From Paranoxybacillus vitaminiphilus (GTDB lineage: Bacteria > Bacillota > Bacilli > Bacillales > Anoxybacillaceae): a stretch of 64,000 nt of DNA. Position 1 is the stretch's first letter; each line of letters opens with the position of its first letter. Shown here piece after piece: positions 52,507 to 61,530 of this stretch. Made by a program: the position numbers and the translations under genes. A model generated the notes under the pieces. That model was not told the origin of the DNA. It saw only the letters and a list, made by a program, of their open reading frames with translations, and searched no databases. Where the stretch lies: assembly GCF_003259935.1 (NCBI RefSeq), contig NZ_QLMH01000006.1:62001-126000 (forward strand), written 5' to 3'.

Positions 52507-53508
52507 ATGAAGAAGGAAGTTAGGAAACTTGTTTTTATGTTAGCAGCCAGTCTGCTTTTGCTAGGCGGATGTGGGGCAAGTGAAACAAGTAAAAAGGAAG
52601 AAACAGGATCAGATAATAAAGAAAAAACTTATAAAATCGGGGTTACGCAAATTGTCGAGCATCCTTCATTGGATGCGGCTTTTGAAGGATTTAAAAAAGC
52701 ATTGGAAGATAAAGGGTTGTCCGTTACGTACGATGTACAAATTGCTCAAGGAGATATGAACAACAATCAAACGATTGCCAACAATTTTGTTGCTGATAAA
52801 GTTGATTTAATCTTTGCCAATTCAACTCCAAGCGCATTGGCAGCATTAAATGCAACAAAAGATATTCCAATCGTATTTACATCGGTGACAGACCCTGTTG
52901 GCGCCCAGCTAGTCAAATCCATGGAAGAGCCTGGCGGAAATGTAACTGGTACGACAGATACTCATCCGGAAGCCATCCCGAAAACGGTGGAGTTTATTGA
53001 TAAATATATGGACGGAAACCGTGTTGGAATGATTTATAACTCTGGCGAACAAAACTCTGTTGCCCAAGTTGAAATTGTGAAGAAGGCGATGGAAGGAACA
53101 GATTTAGAAATTGTCCCTGTATCTGTATCAACTTCAGCGGAAGTAAAGCAAGCAGCAGAATCACTTGTTGGCAAAGTTGATTGTTTTTACATCATCACCG
53201 ATAATACGGTGGTGTCTGCGTTAGAATCCGTGATTCAAGTCGCTAACAACGAGGATATCCCATTATTTGTGGGAGAGCTCGATTCCGTTAAACGAGGCGG
53301 TTTTGCCGCATATGGATTCGACTATTACGATATCGGTTATGAAGCAGGAGAAATGGCTGCAGAAATTTTAGAAGGAAAGAAAAAGCCTTCCGATTTACCT
53401 GTTCAATATCCACAAAAACTCAAGTTGCAAATTAATAAGAAAGCCGCCGAAGAGATGGGGGTAGAACTCAACAAGGAATGGGAGACGATGGCGGAGTACA
53501 TCGAATAA
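52507..53508 (+). CDS. ABC transporter substrate-binding lipoprotein (TrpX-like)
   Basis: The 333-residue lipoprotein has signal peptide and lipobox LGGCG (Cys about 22). Its binding domain is of the COG2984/TrpX type (KIGVTQIVEHPSLDAAFEGF, ANSTPSALAALNATKDIPIVFTSVTDPVGAQLV, GGNVTGT). Relatives carry tryptophan or other unidentified substrates. AGGGGGAAGAGGAG precedes the ATG. The permease and ATPase genes follow, separated by a repeat. No T-box is visible in the 220-base leader. Confidence 0.85.
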   Translation: MKKEVRKLVFMLAASLLLLGGCGASETSKKEETGSDNKEKTYKIGVTQIVEHPSLDAAFEGFKKALEDKGLSVTYDVQIAQGDMNNNQTIANNFVADKVDLIFANSTPSALAALNATKDIPIVFTSVTDPVGAQLVKSMEEPGGNVTGTTDTHPEAIPKTVEFIDKYMDGNRVGMIYNSGEQNSVAQVEIVKKAMEGTDLEIVPVSVSTSAEVKQAAESLVGKVDCFYIITDNTVVSALESVIQVANNEDIPLFVGELDSVKRGGFAAYGFDYYDIGYEAGEMAAEILEGKKKPSDLPVQYPQKLKLQINKKAAEEMGVELNKEWETMAEYIE

Positions 53509-53522
53509 TAGGATAACCATTC

Positions 53523-53643
53523 GGGGCTGATCGGAAAAGCAAAGTGTCAGATCCCACCACACAATATATAACACATAACATTGGATGAAATGAGCGATAT
53601 ATTGTGGAATGTATGTGAGGTCAGACACTTGTGGGTCAGCCCC
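53523..53643 (+). repeat. Dispersed inverted repeat, copy 14, inside an ABC operon
   Basis: This is full length. GGGGCTGATCGG and GGGTCAGCCCC form the ends, AAGTGTCAGATCCCACCA and GTGAGGTCAGACACTT the arms. The core ACAATATATAACAC ... GATATATTGT carries the common TTGGAT. It separates the binding-protein gene from its permease. Confidence 0.9.
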
Positions 53644-53670
53644 ATTACTTTTTAAAAGGACGGGAGAACG

Positions 53671-54678
53671 ATGTTTACAGCATTTTTCGGTTCAGTTGAA
53701 GCAGGACTTATTTATGCGGTGATGGCTCTAGGAGTTTACTTATCTTTTCGGATTTTAGATTTTCCTGATTTAACGGTTGATGGCAGTTTTGTTACAGGAG
53801 CAGCGGTTGCGGCTGTTTTAATTATTAATGGCACAAATCCGTTTATCGCTTCTTTTGTTGCTTTGCTTGCTGGTTTTGCTGCAGGATGTATCACTGGATT
53901 ATTGCATACGAAGGGGAAAATTAATCCGCTTTTATCAGGCATTTTAATGATGATTGCTCTTTATTCGATTAACCTACGAATTATGGGGAAATCGAATGTA
54001 CCGCTTTTGCAGGAAGAAACCGTCATCACCATTTTGGTGGAGTGGTGGCAAAAAATCGGTGTTGATCAAATGATAGAAAATGCGTTGACATCGATGAATT
54101 TAGTGAATTTTGTGCCTAGAACATGGGCGATTGTTGTGCTAATGGCGTTTGTAGTTATCATTATAAAAGTTTTGCTCGACCAATTCTTAAAAACGGAAAT
54201 CGGCTTGGCGTTGCGTGCTACAGGCGATAATAAGAAGATGATTTCCAGCTTCTCAGCGAATACGGATGTGTTAACGATTTTCGGTCTAGGCTTATCAAAC
54301 GCGCTTGTTGCTTTTTCAGGTGCATTGATCGCACAATACGGCGGTTTTAGCGATGTCGGTATGGGAATCGGGATGATCATTGTCGGTTTGGCTTCCGTGA
54401 TTATTGGTGAAGCGTTATTTGGAGCAAATTCGATTGCAAGAGCAACGTTAGCTGTCATTGGCGGGGCGATTGTTTACCGCATCGTGGTCACTTTAGCATT
54501 AAGGGTACAATTTCTTGAAACAGGTGATGTAAAACTGATCACGGCGTTAATTGTCATCGCCGCACTGATTTTCCCGCAATTTATCGCTTCGCAAAATGAA
54601 AAGCGGCGTAAAAAGCTAAAAAGCCGATTGAGAGGTGAAGGTGTTGCTGCAGCTAAAAAAGATTACGAAAGTATTTAA
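53671..54678 (+). CDS. ABC transporter permease (TrpY-like)
   Basis: The 335-residue membrane protein has about nine helices of the BPD_transp_2 type (FPDLTVDGSFVTGAAVAA, ALRATGDNKKMISSF, GLSNALVAFSGALIAQYGG). It pairs with the TrpX-like binding protein. AAAGGACGGGAG precedes the ATG. It overlaps the ATPase gene by about 38 bases. Confidence 0.87.
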   Translation: MFTAFFGSVEAGLIYAVMALGVYLSFRILDFPDLTVDGSFVTGAAVAAVLIINGTNPFIASFVALLAGFAAGCITGLLHTKGKINPLLSGILMMIALYSINLRIMGKSNVPLLQEETVITILVEWWQKIGVDQMIENALTSMNLVNFVPRTWAIVVLMAFVVIIIKVLLDQFLKTEIGLALRATGDNKKMISSFSANTDVLTIFGLGLSNALVAFSGALIAQYGGFSDVGMGIGMIIVGLASVIIGEALFGANSIARATLAVIGGAIVYRIVVTLALRVQFLETGDVKLITALIVIAALIFPQFIASQNEKRRKKLKSRLRGEGVAAAKKDYESI

Positions 54679-55438
54679 CGAAGGGACATTAGATGAAAAG
54701 ATTGCCTTACAATCAATTGATTTGACGCTGGCTCCCGGAGATTTTGTGACGATCATTGGCAGCAATGGAGCAGGTAAGTCAACTTTAATGAATATTATTT
54801 CGGGGCGGTTGCTGCCTGATACAGGCTCTATTTTGATTAATGGAAAAGATGTAACGGAAATGAGCGAGCATCAGCGTGCACGCTATATTGGCCGGGTATT
54901 TCAAGACCCTCTTGCCGGCACTGCACCGAATATGACCATTGAAGAAAATTTGGCGCTTGCCTATGGAAGAACGAGAAGGCGGACGTTGAAGTTTGGGGTG
55001 ACGAAAAAACGCCGCGAATTTTTTAGAGAGACGCTGCAAACATTGCAGCTTGGCTTAGAAAATCGCTTAAATGCAAAAGTTGGTTTATTGTCAGGCGGCG
55101 AACGGCAAGCATTGTCTTTATTAATGGCAACATTTACAAAACCTGATTTGCTTTTGTTAGATGAGCACACGGCAGCATTAGATCCGGCGCGTGCTGATTT
55201 AATTACCCGATTAACAGAGGAAATTGTTTCTCAGTCGAAGCTGACAACATTGATGGTTACCCATAACATGGAACAAGCATTAAAACTTGGCAATCGGCTC
55301 ATTATGATGGATAAAGGGCAAATTATCTTTGCAGCAAGCGGAGAAGAAAAGAAAAAGTTGACAGTTGAAAAATTATTACAGGAGTTCCAGCGCATTCGCG
55401 GCAGCCAGTTTGTCAGCGATAGAGCGGTGTTAAGTTAA
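54641..55438 (+). CDS. ABC transporter ATPase (TrpZ-like)
   Basis: The about 265-residue ATPase has Walker A GSNGAGKST, Q-loop VFQDPLAGT, signature LSGGERQA, and Walker B LLLLDEHTAALDP. In the last, His replaces the common Pro after the catalytic Glu, as is usual in this COG1101 branch. The start is uncertain among GTG 54635, GTG 54641 and TTG 54644, all behind AGAGG. The three genes form one importer. Confidence 0.87.
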   Translation: MLLQLKKITKVFNEGTLDEKIALQSIDLTLAPGDFVTIIGSNGAGKSTLMNIISGRLLPDTGSILINGKDVTEMSEHQRARYIGRVFQDPLAGTAPNMTIEENLALAYGRTRRRTLKFGVTKKRREFFRETLQTLQLGLENRLNAKVGLLSGGERQALSLLMATFTKPDLLLLDEHTAALDPARADLITRLTEEIVSQSKLTTLMVTHNMEQALKLGNRLIMMDKGQIIFAASGEEKKKLTVEKLLQEFQRIRGSQFVSDRAVLS

Positions 55439-55468
55439 AAGCTAAAACTTTGATGGAGTAGCTTTTTT
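55437..55468 (+). terminator. Terminator after the ABC operon
   Basis: AAAGCTA / TAGCTTT stem followed by a T-run. Confidence 0.65.
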
Positions 55469-55554
55469 AAGATGGTTCTCCCTTGAGTTTTTATTGCGGT
55501 TTTTTGTAAATTTTAAGAAAATAAGAATAATGATTGCATACAGGGGGGACTCAC

Positions 55555-56274
55555 ATGGAAACGACGCTTGCTGAAGGGAAATCATCCCAATTTCGCCAAG
55601 GAATGCAGGCGGGGATAAGCATTGCCATTGGCTATATGCCGATTGCTCTTACATTTGGACTGATTGCGAAAACAACAGGATTAGGTTTAGCGGAAACGGT
55701 ACTTATGAGTTTAATTGTTTACGCGGGAGCCTCACAGTACATTTCTTTAAATTTGCTCGCGCTTGGAACGGGCATTTTTGAAATTGTGCTAACGACCTTT
55801 ATCGTTAACATCCGTCATTTTTTAATGTCCGCTTCCTTGAACGAAAAGGCTGAAAAAGACAAGCTGTGGAAAAAAGCGCTTTATGCGTTTGGTATTACAG
55901 ACGAAACATTTTCTGTCGTGGCAACAAAAGAAGGAACGGTAACTACTTCGTATATATTTGGTGTGAATGCCGTTTCATACGGAAGCTGGGTAATTTGCTC
56001 GGGCATCGGCCATGTTGTCGGGGCAAGCCTTCCGGAAAGTTTACAGGAAAGTATGTCAGTTGCGCTTTATGCAATGTTTATCGGGTTGTTAGTACCGGCT
56101 TTAAAAAAACATCGAAAAACGATCTGGCTTGCCGGACTTGCGGCTATTTTCAACTCCGTGTTTTCGCTCGTTCTCAAGCTTTCTACCGGCTGGGCGATTG
56201 TGAGCGCTACGTTGCTGGCGGCTGTCATTGTCGAGTTTTTCTATAAAGAAAGAGGGGAAGCGGACAATGGATAA
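55555..56274 (+). CDS. azlC: Branched-chain amino-acid exporter large subunit AzlC
   Basis: AzlC with AzlD exports branched-chain amino acids and analogues. The 239-residue membrane protein has about six helices and the family block SIAIGYMPIALTFGL, GASQYISLNLLALG and FIVNIRHFLMSASL. The ATG at 55555 follows GGGGGGA; an earlier ATG at 55534 precedes that site. It overlaps azlD by eight bases. Confidence 0.9.
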   Translation: METTLAEGKSSQFRQGMQAGISIAIGYMPIALTFGLIAKTTGLGLAETVLMSLIVYAGASQYISLNLLALGTGIFEIVLTTFIVNIRHFLMSASLNEKAEKDKLWKKALYAFGITDETFSVVATKEGTVTTSYIFGVNAVSYGSWVICSGIGHVVGASLPESLQESMSVALYAMFIGLLVPALKKHRKTIWLAGLAAIFNSVFSLVLKLSTGWAIVSATLLAAVIVEFFYKERGEADNG

Positions 56275-56572
56275 AATGATCGTGTTAATGATTCTTGGAA
56301 TGGGTGTTGTCACATACATACCGCGGATGCTGCCGCTTGTTGTTTTTAATGGAGTGAAGATGCCGCCGTTTTTGCAAGGAGTATTGAAAAACGTACCATA
56401 TGCGACGCTTGGTGCGCTTATTGTTCCTGGTATCTTTTTTATTAATGAAGATATTTGGTTTGGCGTTCTCGGATTTTTAAGCGCATTGATTGCCGCCTGG
56501 CTGGGAGCCAATGTCATTATTGTTGTGCTAACAGCGATTGCGGCGTTAAGTGTATATGCTTTATTCATGTAA
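56267..56572 (+). CDS. azlD: Branched-chain amino-acid exporter small subunit AzlD
   Basis: The 101-residue partner of AzlC has about four helices and the signature VTYIPRMLPLVVF. The ATG at 56267 lies within the azlC end, with AGAGGGGAAG upstream. The pair is a complete AzlCD exporter. Confidence 0.9.
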   Translation: MDKMIVLMILGMGVVTYIPRMLPLVVFNGVKMPPFLQGVLKNVPYATLGALIVPGIFFINEDIWFGVLGFLSALIAAWLGANVIIVVLTAIAALSVYALFM

Positions 56573-56586
56573 TGCTGTTTTATAAA

Positions 56587-56650
56587 TAAAGGTCAGACCG
56601 CACAACCAAGAATATTATGATTGGTGTGTGTGCTCTGACCTTTATTTTAT
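56587..56650. terminator. Hairpin terminator related to the dispersed repeat
   Basis: AAAGGTCAGACCGCACAACCAA on the left pairs at its outer part with CTCTGACCTTTA on the right, and an inner CCAA ... TTGG adds to the stem. It lies between convergent azlD and the SCO1 gene and looks like a reduced repeat copy. Confidence 0.7.
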
Positions 56651-56661
56651 ATGAAAGAGTT

Positions 56662-57252
56662 TCATTTTATTTCTTTCATAATCGTTTCATATACTTCATT
56701 TTGCTTAAACCCTTTTTCCCCCATGCCAAACTGTTCAATGACACGGTTATTTTCATCTAATAAATACGTAACCGTACTATGAATAATCATGCCGTTGCCA
56801 GGGTCGCGGTATCGGAATTGAAAAGCATCAGCGACTTTTTTTGTATCTTCTTCGCTTCCCCGCAATAAAAGCCAGCCTTTGTCGTCTTCCTTTATTCCAA
56901 ATGTTTTCGCATATGCTTGGAGTTTTTCCCGAGTGTCGCGCTTTGGATCAACGGTGATGGTGATAAATTCAACTTTCCTTCCGAATACGTTTTGTTTCTC
57001 AAGTTTTTCACGTAATTTTTGCATTTGGAACGTCGTATTCGGACAAATATCAGGACAATTTGTATAAATAAATTCCAGCAAGCGTACTTTTGGTTTCATA
57101 TTGTCAAAACTGTATGGTTCTCCCCAAGCTGTTTCCATTACTACATTATTTGGGAATTCCATTTTCTCTTGTCGATAGACGGTAAAATAAAAAATACCGA
57201 TCCCGATGCAAATCACTAATAAGCCGGTGAATGTAATATATAATTTTTTCAA
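56662..57252 (-). CDS. SCO1/SenC-family copper chaperone-like protein
   Basis: The 196-residue protein has an N-terminal membrane helix and a thioredoxin-like fold with CPDIC, the copper-binding Cys pair of SCO1, plus the distal His in IIHSTVTYLLD. It probably aids CuA assembly of cytochrome oxidase at the outer membrane face. The TTG at 57252 follows AAAGGGGGGATTTCG; an earlier frame start at 57279 precedes that site. Confidence 0.87.
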   Translation of the reverse strand: MKKLYITFTGLLVICIGIGIFYFTVYRQEKMEFPNNVVMETAWGEPYSFDNMKPKVRLLEFIYTNCPDICPNTTFQMQKLREKLEKQNVFGRKVEFITITVDPKRDTREKLQAYAKTFGIKEDDKGWLLLRGSEEDTKKVADAFQFRYRDPGNGMIIHSTVTYLLDENNRVIEQFGMGEKGFKQNEVYETIMKEIK

Positions 57253-57396
57253 CGAAATCCCCCCTTTTTTTATCATCATACATGAGAAAAATAGTTGTAA
57301 ACGTGCAAAATCCTGAATATTATTTGAATTTTATTTTCTGTTCTAAATGAGCAAAAAATTACTAAACTAAGTAGTAACGAAAGGGGGACTTGTTTC

Positions 57397-58647
57397 TTGC
57401 GAAAAACAATTAGTTGGTCAATCGGAATTTATTTCATATATGTGCTGTTTATTATCTGGTATTTATTTTATTTTGCTGATACTTCTATTCCAAAGGAGTT
57501 TAAAGGAACAAGCGCTGACCCAGAAACCTTTTTAACCCCCAGGGAATGGATGCTAAGCGAGCAGTATTCGCAGATGAAAAATTTATTATTTTTTTTAGCG
57601 ATTCCTTATGACTGGCTTATCTATATCGTTATATTAGTGTTAGGATTATCAAGAAAATTTCAGGATTGGGCAAAAGCAACAACAAAATGGTCGGCTTTAC
57701 AAACAGTGGTTTATTTGTTTTGGTTATCATCGCTTGTTACAGTGTTTACACTTCCGCTTAGTTTTATTGCCTATCGCTTGGCAAAAGAATACGGCATTAA
57801 CACACAGACGTTTTCACATTGGCTGAAAGATGAGATAATCAACTTTTGGGTAAATTATGTGCTAATGGTTATAATTGTGTCTGTATTATATTGGCTCATC
57901 CGCAAGTTTGAAAAACGCTGGTGGCTTTATGCGTGGCTATTATCGATACCGTTTATCGTCTTTTTAACATTTATCCAGCCGGTTGTTATCGATCCGCTTT
58001 ACAATGACTTTTACCCGCTGCGTGACAAAGAACTGGAGACAAAAATTTTGGCGTTGGCAGAGCAGGCAAACATTCCGGCGGAGCATGTTTTTGAGGTGAA
58101 TATGTCAGAAAAGACGAATGCGTTAAATGCTTATGTTACAGGAATCGGCCCGAATTCACGCATCGTGTTATGGGATACAACGCTGGAACGATTACAGGAA
58201 GATGAAATTTTATTTATTATGGCCCATGAGATGGGACATTACGTGATGAAGCATATTTATTGGGGAGTAGCTGGATATGTATTGCTTATATTGATAGGAT
58301 TGTATGCTACAAATAAGCTGATGAAATGGATTATTCAACGTTGGGGAGCGTGTCTGCATATAAAAAATATAAAAGAGTTGAATTCTTTGCCGCTGTTTTT
58401 ACTGCTTATTTCATTATTAAGCTTTTCCGCTAGCCCGCTTGTGAATGCTGTTTCCAGATACGAAGAACATGCCGCCGATCAATATGCAATTGAGTTAACG
58501 AAAAATACGGAAGCGGCTGTTTCAGCCTTTCAAGAGTTGACAAGAGCAGGATTAAGTCAAGTGAATCCACCGTATTTAGTAAAAATTTTTCGCTATGGAC
58601 ATCCAACGATTTTGGAACGAATTGTTTTTTTGAATACGTATGAATAA
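57397..58647 (+). CDS. yhfN: M48-family membrane metalloprotease YhfN
   Basis: The 416-residue integral membrane protein has about six to seven helices and zinc motif HEMGH with a downstream Glu in SRYEEHAADQYA. It resembles CAAX-prenyl/Ste24-type M48 proteases, YhfN in B. subtilis. The TTG start follows GAAAGGGGGA by eight bases. It is divergent from the SCO1 gene. Confidence 0.88.
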   Translation: MRKTISWSIGIYFIYVLFIIWYLFYFADTSIPKEFKGTSADPETFLTPREWMLSEQYSQMKNLLFFLAIPYDWLIYIVILVLGLSRKFQDWAKATTKWSALQTVVYLFWLSSLVTVFTLPLSFIAYRLAKEYGINTQTFSHWLKDEIINFWVNYVLMVIIVSVLYWLIRKFEKRWWLYAWLLSIPFIVFLTFIQPVVIDPLYNDFYPLRDKELETKILALAEQANIPAEHVFEVNMSEKTNALNAYVTGIGPNSRIVLWDTTLERLQEDEILFIMAHEMGHYVMKHIYWGVAGYVLLILIGLYATNKLMKWIIQRWGACLHIKNIKELNSLPLFLLLISLLSFSASPLVNAVSRYEEHAADQYAIELTKNTEAAVSAFQELTRAGLSQVNPPYLVKIFRYGHPTILERIVFLNTYE

Positions 58648-58670
58648 ATAGCATCTCGCGTCTGACGCGT

Positions 58671-58746
58671 ATAAGTGTCTGACCTTACGCGTAACTAATC
58701 ATATATATTGAGAAGACTGACGTGTTTGGTCAGTCTTATTTTTTTG
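58671..58746 (+). repeat. Partial copy of the dispersed repeat
   Basis: ATAAGTGTCTGACCTTACGCG matches one arm, followed by an AT-rich core and a terminator-like AAGACTGAC / GTCAGTCTT hairpin with T-run. Confidence 0.6.
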
Positions 58747-58811
58747 AATTTTTTTAAAAAAAAGGGTTCCATTTTTTCGGTATCCTGTTATATAATAATA
58801 GCGTAAATTAG

Positions 58812-58832
58812 ATTTGTTGTATTATAACAAAT
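58812..58832. promoter_or_regulatory. Inverted repeat upstream of aceA
   Basis: ATTTGTT, seven bases, AACAAAT forms a perfect palindrome about 85 bases before aceA. It may be an operator; the regulator is not identified. Confidence 0.45.
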
Positions 58833-58845
58833 TTGGAGGCAGGGG

Positions 58846-58875
58846 ATGGGATTATACAAATGCTTGGATGAGTGA
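58846..58875 (+). CDS. Possible nine-codon leader peptide before aceA
   Basis: GGAGG lies six bases before an ATG that opens MGLYKCLDE and a stop, 41 bases before aceA. It may be a translated leader or a chance frame. Confidence 0.3.
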   Translation: MGLYKCLDE

Positions 58876-58916
58876 ATAACATTAAGGGTTTTATCAAAAC
58901 AAAGGGGGAGTAAAAT

Positions 58917-60203
58917 ATGACACGGAATGATGAAAGAATTAAACAGTTGGAAGAAAGTTGGAAAAATGATGAACGGTGGAAAGGGATTACTCGTCCTTAT
59001 ACGGCGGAAGATGTTATTAAATTACGCGGTTCGATTGATATCGAGTATACGTTGGCGCGCCGCGGTGCAGAAAAGCTTTGGAAGCTGTTAAATACGGAAG
59101 ACTATGTTCATGCATTGGGTGCTTTAACAGGTAATCAAGCGATTCAACAAGTAAAAGCCGGTTTAAAAGCGATTTACTTAAGCGGCTGGCAAGTAGCGGC
59201 AGATGCAAACCTTGCAGGACAAATGTATCCGGACCAAAGCTTGTATCCAGCTAACAGTGTGCCTCATGTTGTAAAACGAATTAATCAAGCGTTACAACGC
59301 GCTGACCAAATTCAACATCTTGAAGGAAGCGGAGATATTGACTATTTTGTACCGATTGTTGCTGATGCGGAAGCAGGATTTGGCGGACAATTAAACGTGT
59401 TTGAGTTAATGAAAGCGATGATTGAAGCAGGTGCGGCAGGAGTTCACTTTGAGGACCAACTATCTTCCGAGAAAAAATGCGGGCACTTAGGCGGAAAAGT
59501 GTTGCTTCCAACACAAACAGCCGTCCGCAACTTAATCGCCGCACGTCTTGCCGCTGATGTCATGGGTGTACCAACCGTATTAATCGCACGTACGGATGCG
59601 AATGCGGCTGATTTAATAACAAGCGATATTGACCCGCGCGACCGTGAATTCATTACAGGAGAACGAACTCCTGAAGGATTCTATCGCACAAGAGCAGGAC
59701 TCGATCAGGCAATCGCCCGCGGCTTGGCATACGCTCCATACGCTGATTTAATTTGGTGCGAAACAAGTGAGCCAAACTTAGAAGAAGCCCGCCGTTTTGC
59801 TGAAGCGATTCATGAGAAATTCCCGGGTAAACTGCTTGCTTACAACTGCTCGCCGTCATTTAACTGGAAGAAAAAATTAGATGACGAGACGATTGCGAAG
59901 TTCCAGGTTGAGCTTGGCAAGATGGGTTATAAATTCCAGTTCGTTACATTAGCGGGATTCCATGCGCTTAACTACAGCATGTTTGAACTTGCCCGCGGTT
60001 ATAAAGAACGCGGCATGGCAGCATATTCTGAATTGCAGCAGGCTGAGTTTGCTGCGGAAAAATACGGATACACAGCAACACGGCATCAGCGTGAAGTTGG
60101 TACAGGTTACTTTGATGAAGTGGCTCAGGTCATTTCCGGCGGTCAATCTTCTACAACGGCGTTAAAAGGTTCAACAGAAGAAGAACAATTTACAACAGTA
60201 TAA
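58917..60203 (+). CDS. aceA: Isocitrate lyase AceA
   Basis: AceA splits isocitrate to succinate and glyoxylate in the glyoxylate shunt. The 428-residue protein has the catalytic signature KKCGHLGG (Cys about 188), the metal/substrate block DAEAGFGG, and C-terminal [21 protein letters not shown] precedes the ATG. No malate synthase gene is in the window. B. subtilis 168 lacks the shunt, while thermophilic relatives have it. Confidence 0.95.
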   Translation: MTRNDERIKQLEESWKNDERWKGITRPYTAEDVIKLRGSIDIEYTLARRGAEKLWKLLNTEDYVHALGALTGNQAIQQVKAGLKAIYLSGWQVAADANLAGQMYPDQSLYPANSVPHVVKRINQALQRADQIQHLEGSGDIDYFVPIVADAEAGFGGQLNVFELMKAMIEAGAAGVHFEDQLSSEKKCGHLGGKVLLPTQTAVRNLIAARLAADVMGVPTVLIARTDANAADLITSDIDPRDREFITGERTPEGFYRTRAGLDQAIARGLAYAPYADLIWCETSEPNLEEARRFAEAIHEKFPGKLLAYNCSPSFNWKKKLDDETIAKFQVELGKMGYKFQFVTLAGFHALNYSMFELARGYKERGMAAYSELQQAEFAAEKYGYTATRHQREVGTGYFDEVAQVISGGQSSTTALKGSTEEEQFTTV

Positions 60204-60261
60204 TAGATAAACAAAGGGCTTTTTTGGGGGATATAAAGTAAAGCTGATACATTCATTTGAA

Positions 60262-60291
60262 AAAGGGGCTGATAATGGTCAGCCTCTTTTT
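60262..60291 (+). terminator. Terminator after aceA, minimal repeat copy
   Basis: GGGGCTGA / TCAGCCTC with a short loop and TTTTTATT is the two outer ends of the repeat with everything between removed. Confidence 0.75.
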
Positions 60292-60461
60292 ATTATTTCT
60301 TCTTTTTAATGTTTCTCGATTGATTTTATGCGTTTTGCACCTGTAAAGCCCGGACTGTACCTCCCGAGTTTAATGTCTTTCATGAACTTTTTGTTACCTT
60401 TTTTATGTTATGTGAATGTTTTAAACATATAGGAACATGCTAATAAACGGAGGTGTTAGTT

Positions 60462-60665
60462 ATGAGGGAAAAAGATAAGCAAGAAATACCAATGGATTCT
60501 GTATTAAATCCAGGCGTAAGGTTGAGTACAGATTTTCAATTTCGTCAGGCGTTTTTACCAGAAGAAGCCTATGCGGGAGACTCTGTTGCTGAGCATACGG
60601 TGATTGAGCAGGCGAATGAATATTTGGCTGAGGAAGGAGTGAATCAAATATTTAACAATTCATAA
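60462..60665 (+). CDS. Small acidic protein upstream of comK (yhzC position)
   Basis: The 67-residue protein has no signal peptide or helix in the membrane. The start MREKDKQEIPMDSVLNP follows ACGGAGGTG. Bacillus subtilis has the small gene yhzC at this position beside comK; identity is positional only. The stop overlaps the edge of a repeat copy. Bases 60292-60450 contain no gene. Confidence 0.55.
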   Translation: MREKDKQEIPMDSVLNPGVRLSTDFQFRQAFLPEEAYAGDSVAEHTVIEQANEYLAEEGVNQIFNNS

Positions 60666-60748
60666 GGCTGGCTGTAAAGAAAAGTGTCAGACCTGCAATA
60701 TAGGTACATAACGTGATGAAAACACTATGTGCGGTCAGCCACTTTTTG
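60664..60748 (+). repeat. Dispersed inverted repeat, copy 15 (short core)
   Basis: AAGGCTGGCTGTAAAG and GCGGTCAGCCACTTTTT form the ends and AAGTGTCAGACCTGCA an arm. The right arm is eroded. It ends about 50 bases before the comK -10. Confidence 0.75.
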
Positions 60749-60794
60749 GGCGGTATTATATTTTTTAAAAAATATAGAAAATTATGTAAAATAA

Positions 60795-60803
60795 TGGTAT
60801 GAT
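60795..60803 (+). promoter_or_regulatory. Extended -10 element for comK
   Basis: TGGTATGAT, a TGnTATGAT extended -10, lies 36 bases before the comK start. A matching -35 is weak. AT-rich sequence with A- and T-runs precedes it, as expected near a comK promoter. Confidence 0.4.
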
Positions 60804-60839
60804 GAAGGCGGATAAATTTATAGAGAGGGAGAGGATGAA

Positions 60840-61382
60840 ATGAAGTTAAGAGAGTTTCTTCTTCTTGATGAATTTATTGTCAGCCGTTATACCATTGCAG
60901 TGCTACCGTATCATCATAGCGGGTTTCGTTATTCCAAAGTAATTGAGGAAGATGGTGAGTACATTGTTAAAATGAAGCCGATTGAAATCATTAAACAAAG
61001 TTGTCATTATTACGGCTCAAGTCTCAAAGGGAGGAAAGACGGAACCCGGGAAATTATTGGAGTGACTCATAAAGCACCAATCGCGATTGAACCTTTAAAT
61101 GAAATCTACTTTTTTCCGACCACTTCTCCGAATGACCCTCGCTGCGTTTGGCTATCTCATTTTCATGTTTTCAAGTATGAACCTATGCAAGGAGAAAAAA
61201 CATGCGTTTATTTTAATCATGAAAAAAGTATTTACCTCGATGTTTCTTACCACTCATTTGTTAATCAGCTGTATCGTACCGCGCAGCTTCGGACAAAGTT
61301 ATCGGAGCGGATGGAAGCGCGGGAGAGAAAACTGCAATATTTATATCGAATGGATCGAACAAAAGGATGGACTTTGCAGTAA
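60840..61382 (+). CDS. comK: Competence transcription factor ComK
   Basis: ComK is the master activator of DNA-uptake genes. The 180-residue protein shows the family blocks CHYYGSSLKGRKDGTREIIG and THKAPIAIEP, and SHFHVFKYEP near residue 105. It appears intact (B. subtilis: 192; the C-terminal degradation tail is shorter). GAGAGGGAGAGG precedes the ATG. The neighbours addB, sipV and yhjE match the B. subtilis comK region. Confidence 0.92.
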   Translation: MKLREFLLLDEFIVSRYTIAVLPYHHSGFRYSKVIEEDGEYIVKMKPIEIIKQSCHYYGSSLKGRKDGTREIIGVTHKAPIAIEPLNEIYFFPTTSPNDPRCVWLSHFHVFKYEPMQGEKTCVYFNHEKSIYLDVSYHSFVNQLYRTAQLRTKLSERMEARERKLQYLYRMDRTKGWTLQ

Positions 61383-61530
61383 CACGAAATGGCAGTAGCA
61401 CTGATGCAAATAATTAATTGAATTTTCAGAAATTGTTAACGATAAAAATTGTATATTTCCTATCCCCCGGTTAAACATGTAAAATAATAAGTATATTAGT
61501 AACAGAGCTAATAATGAATGGGGAGTATCG

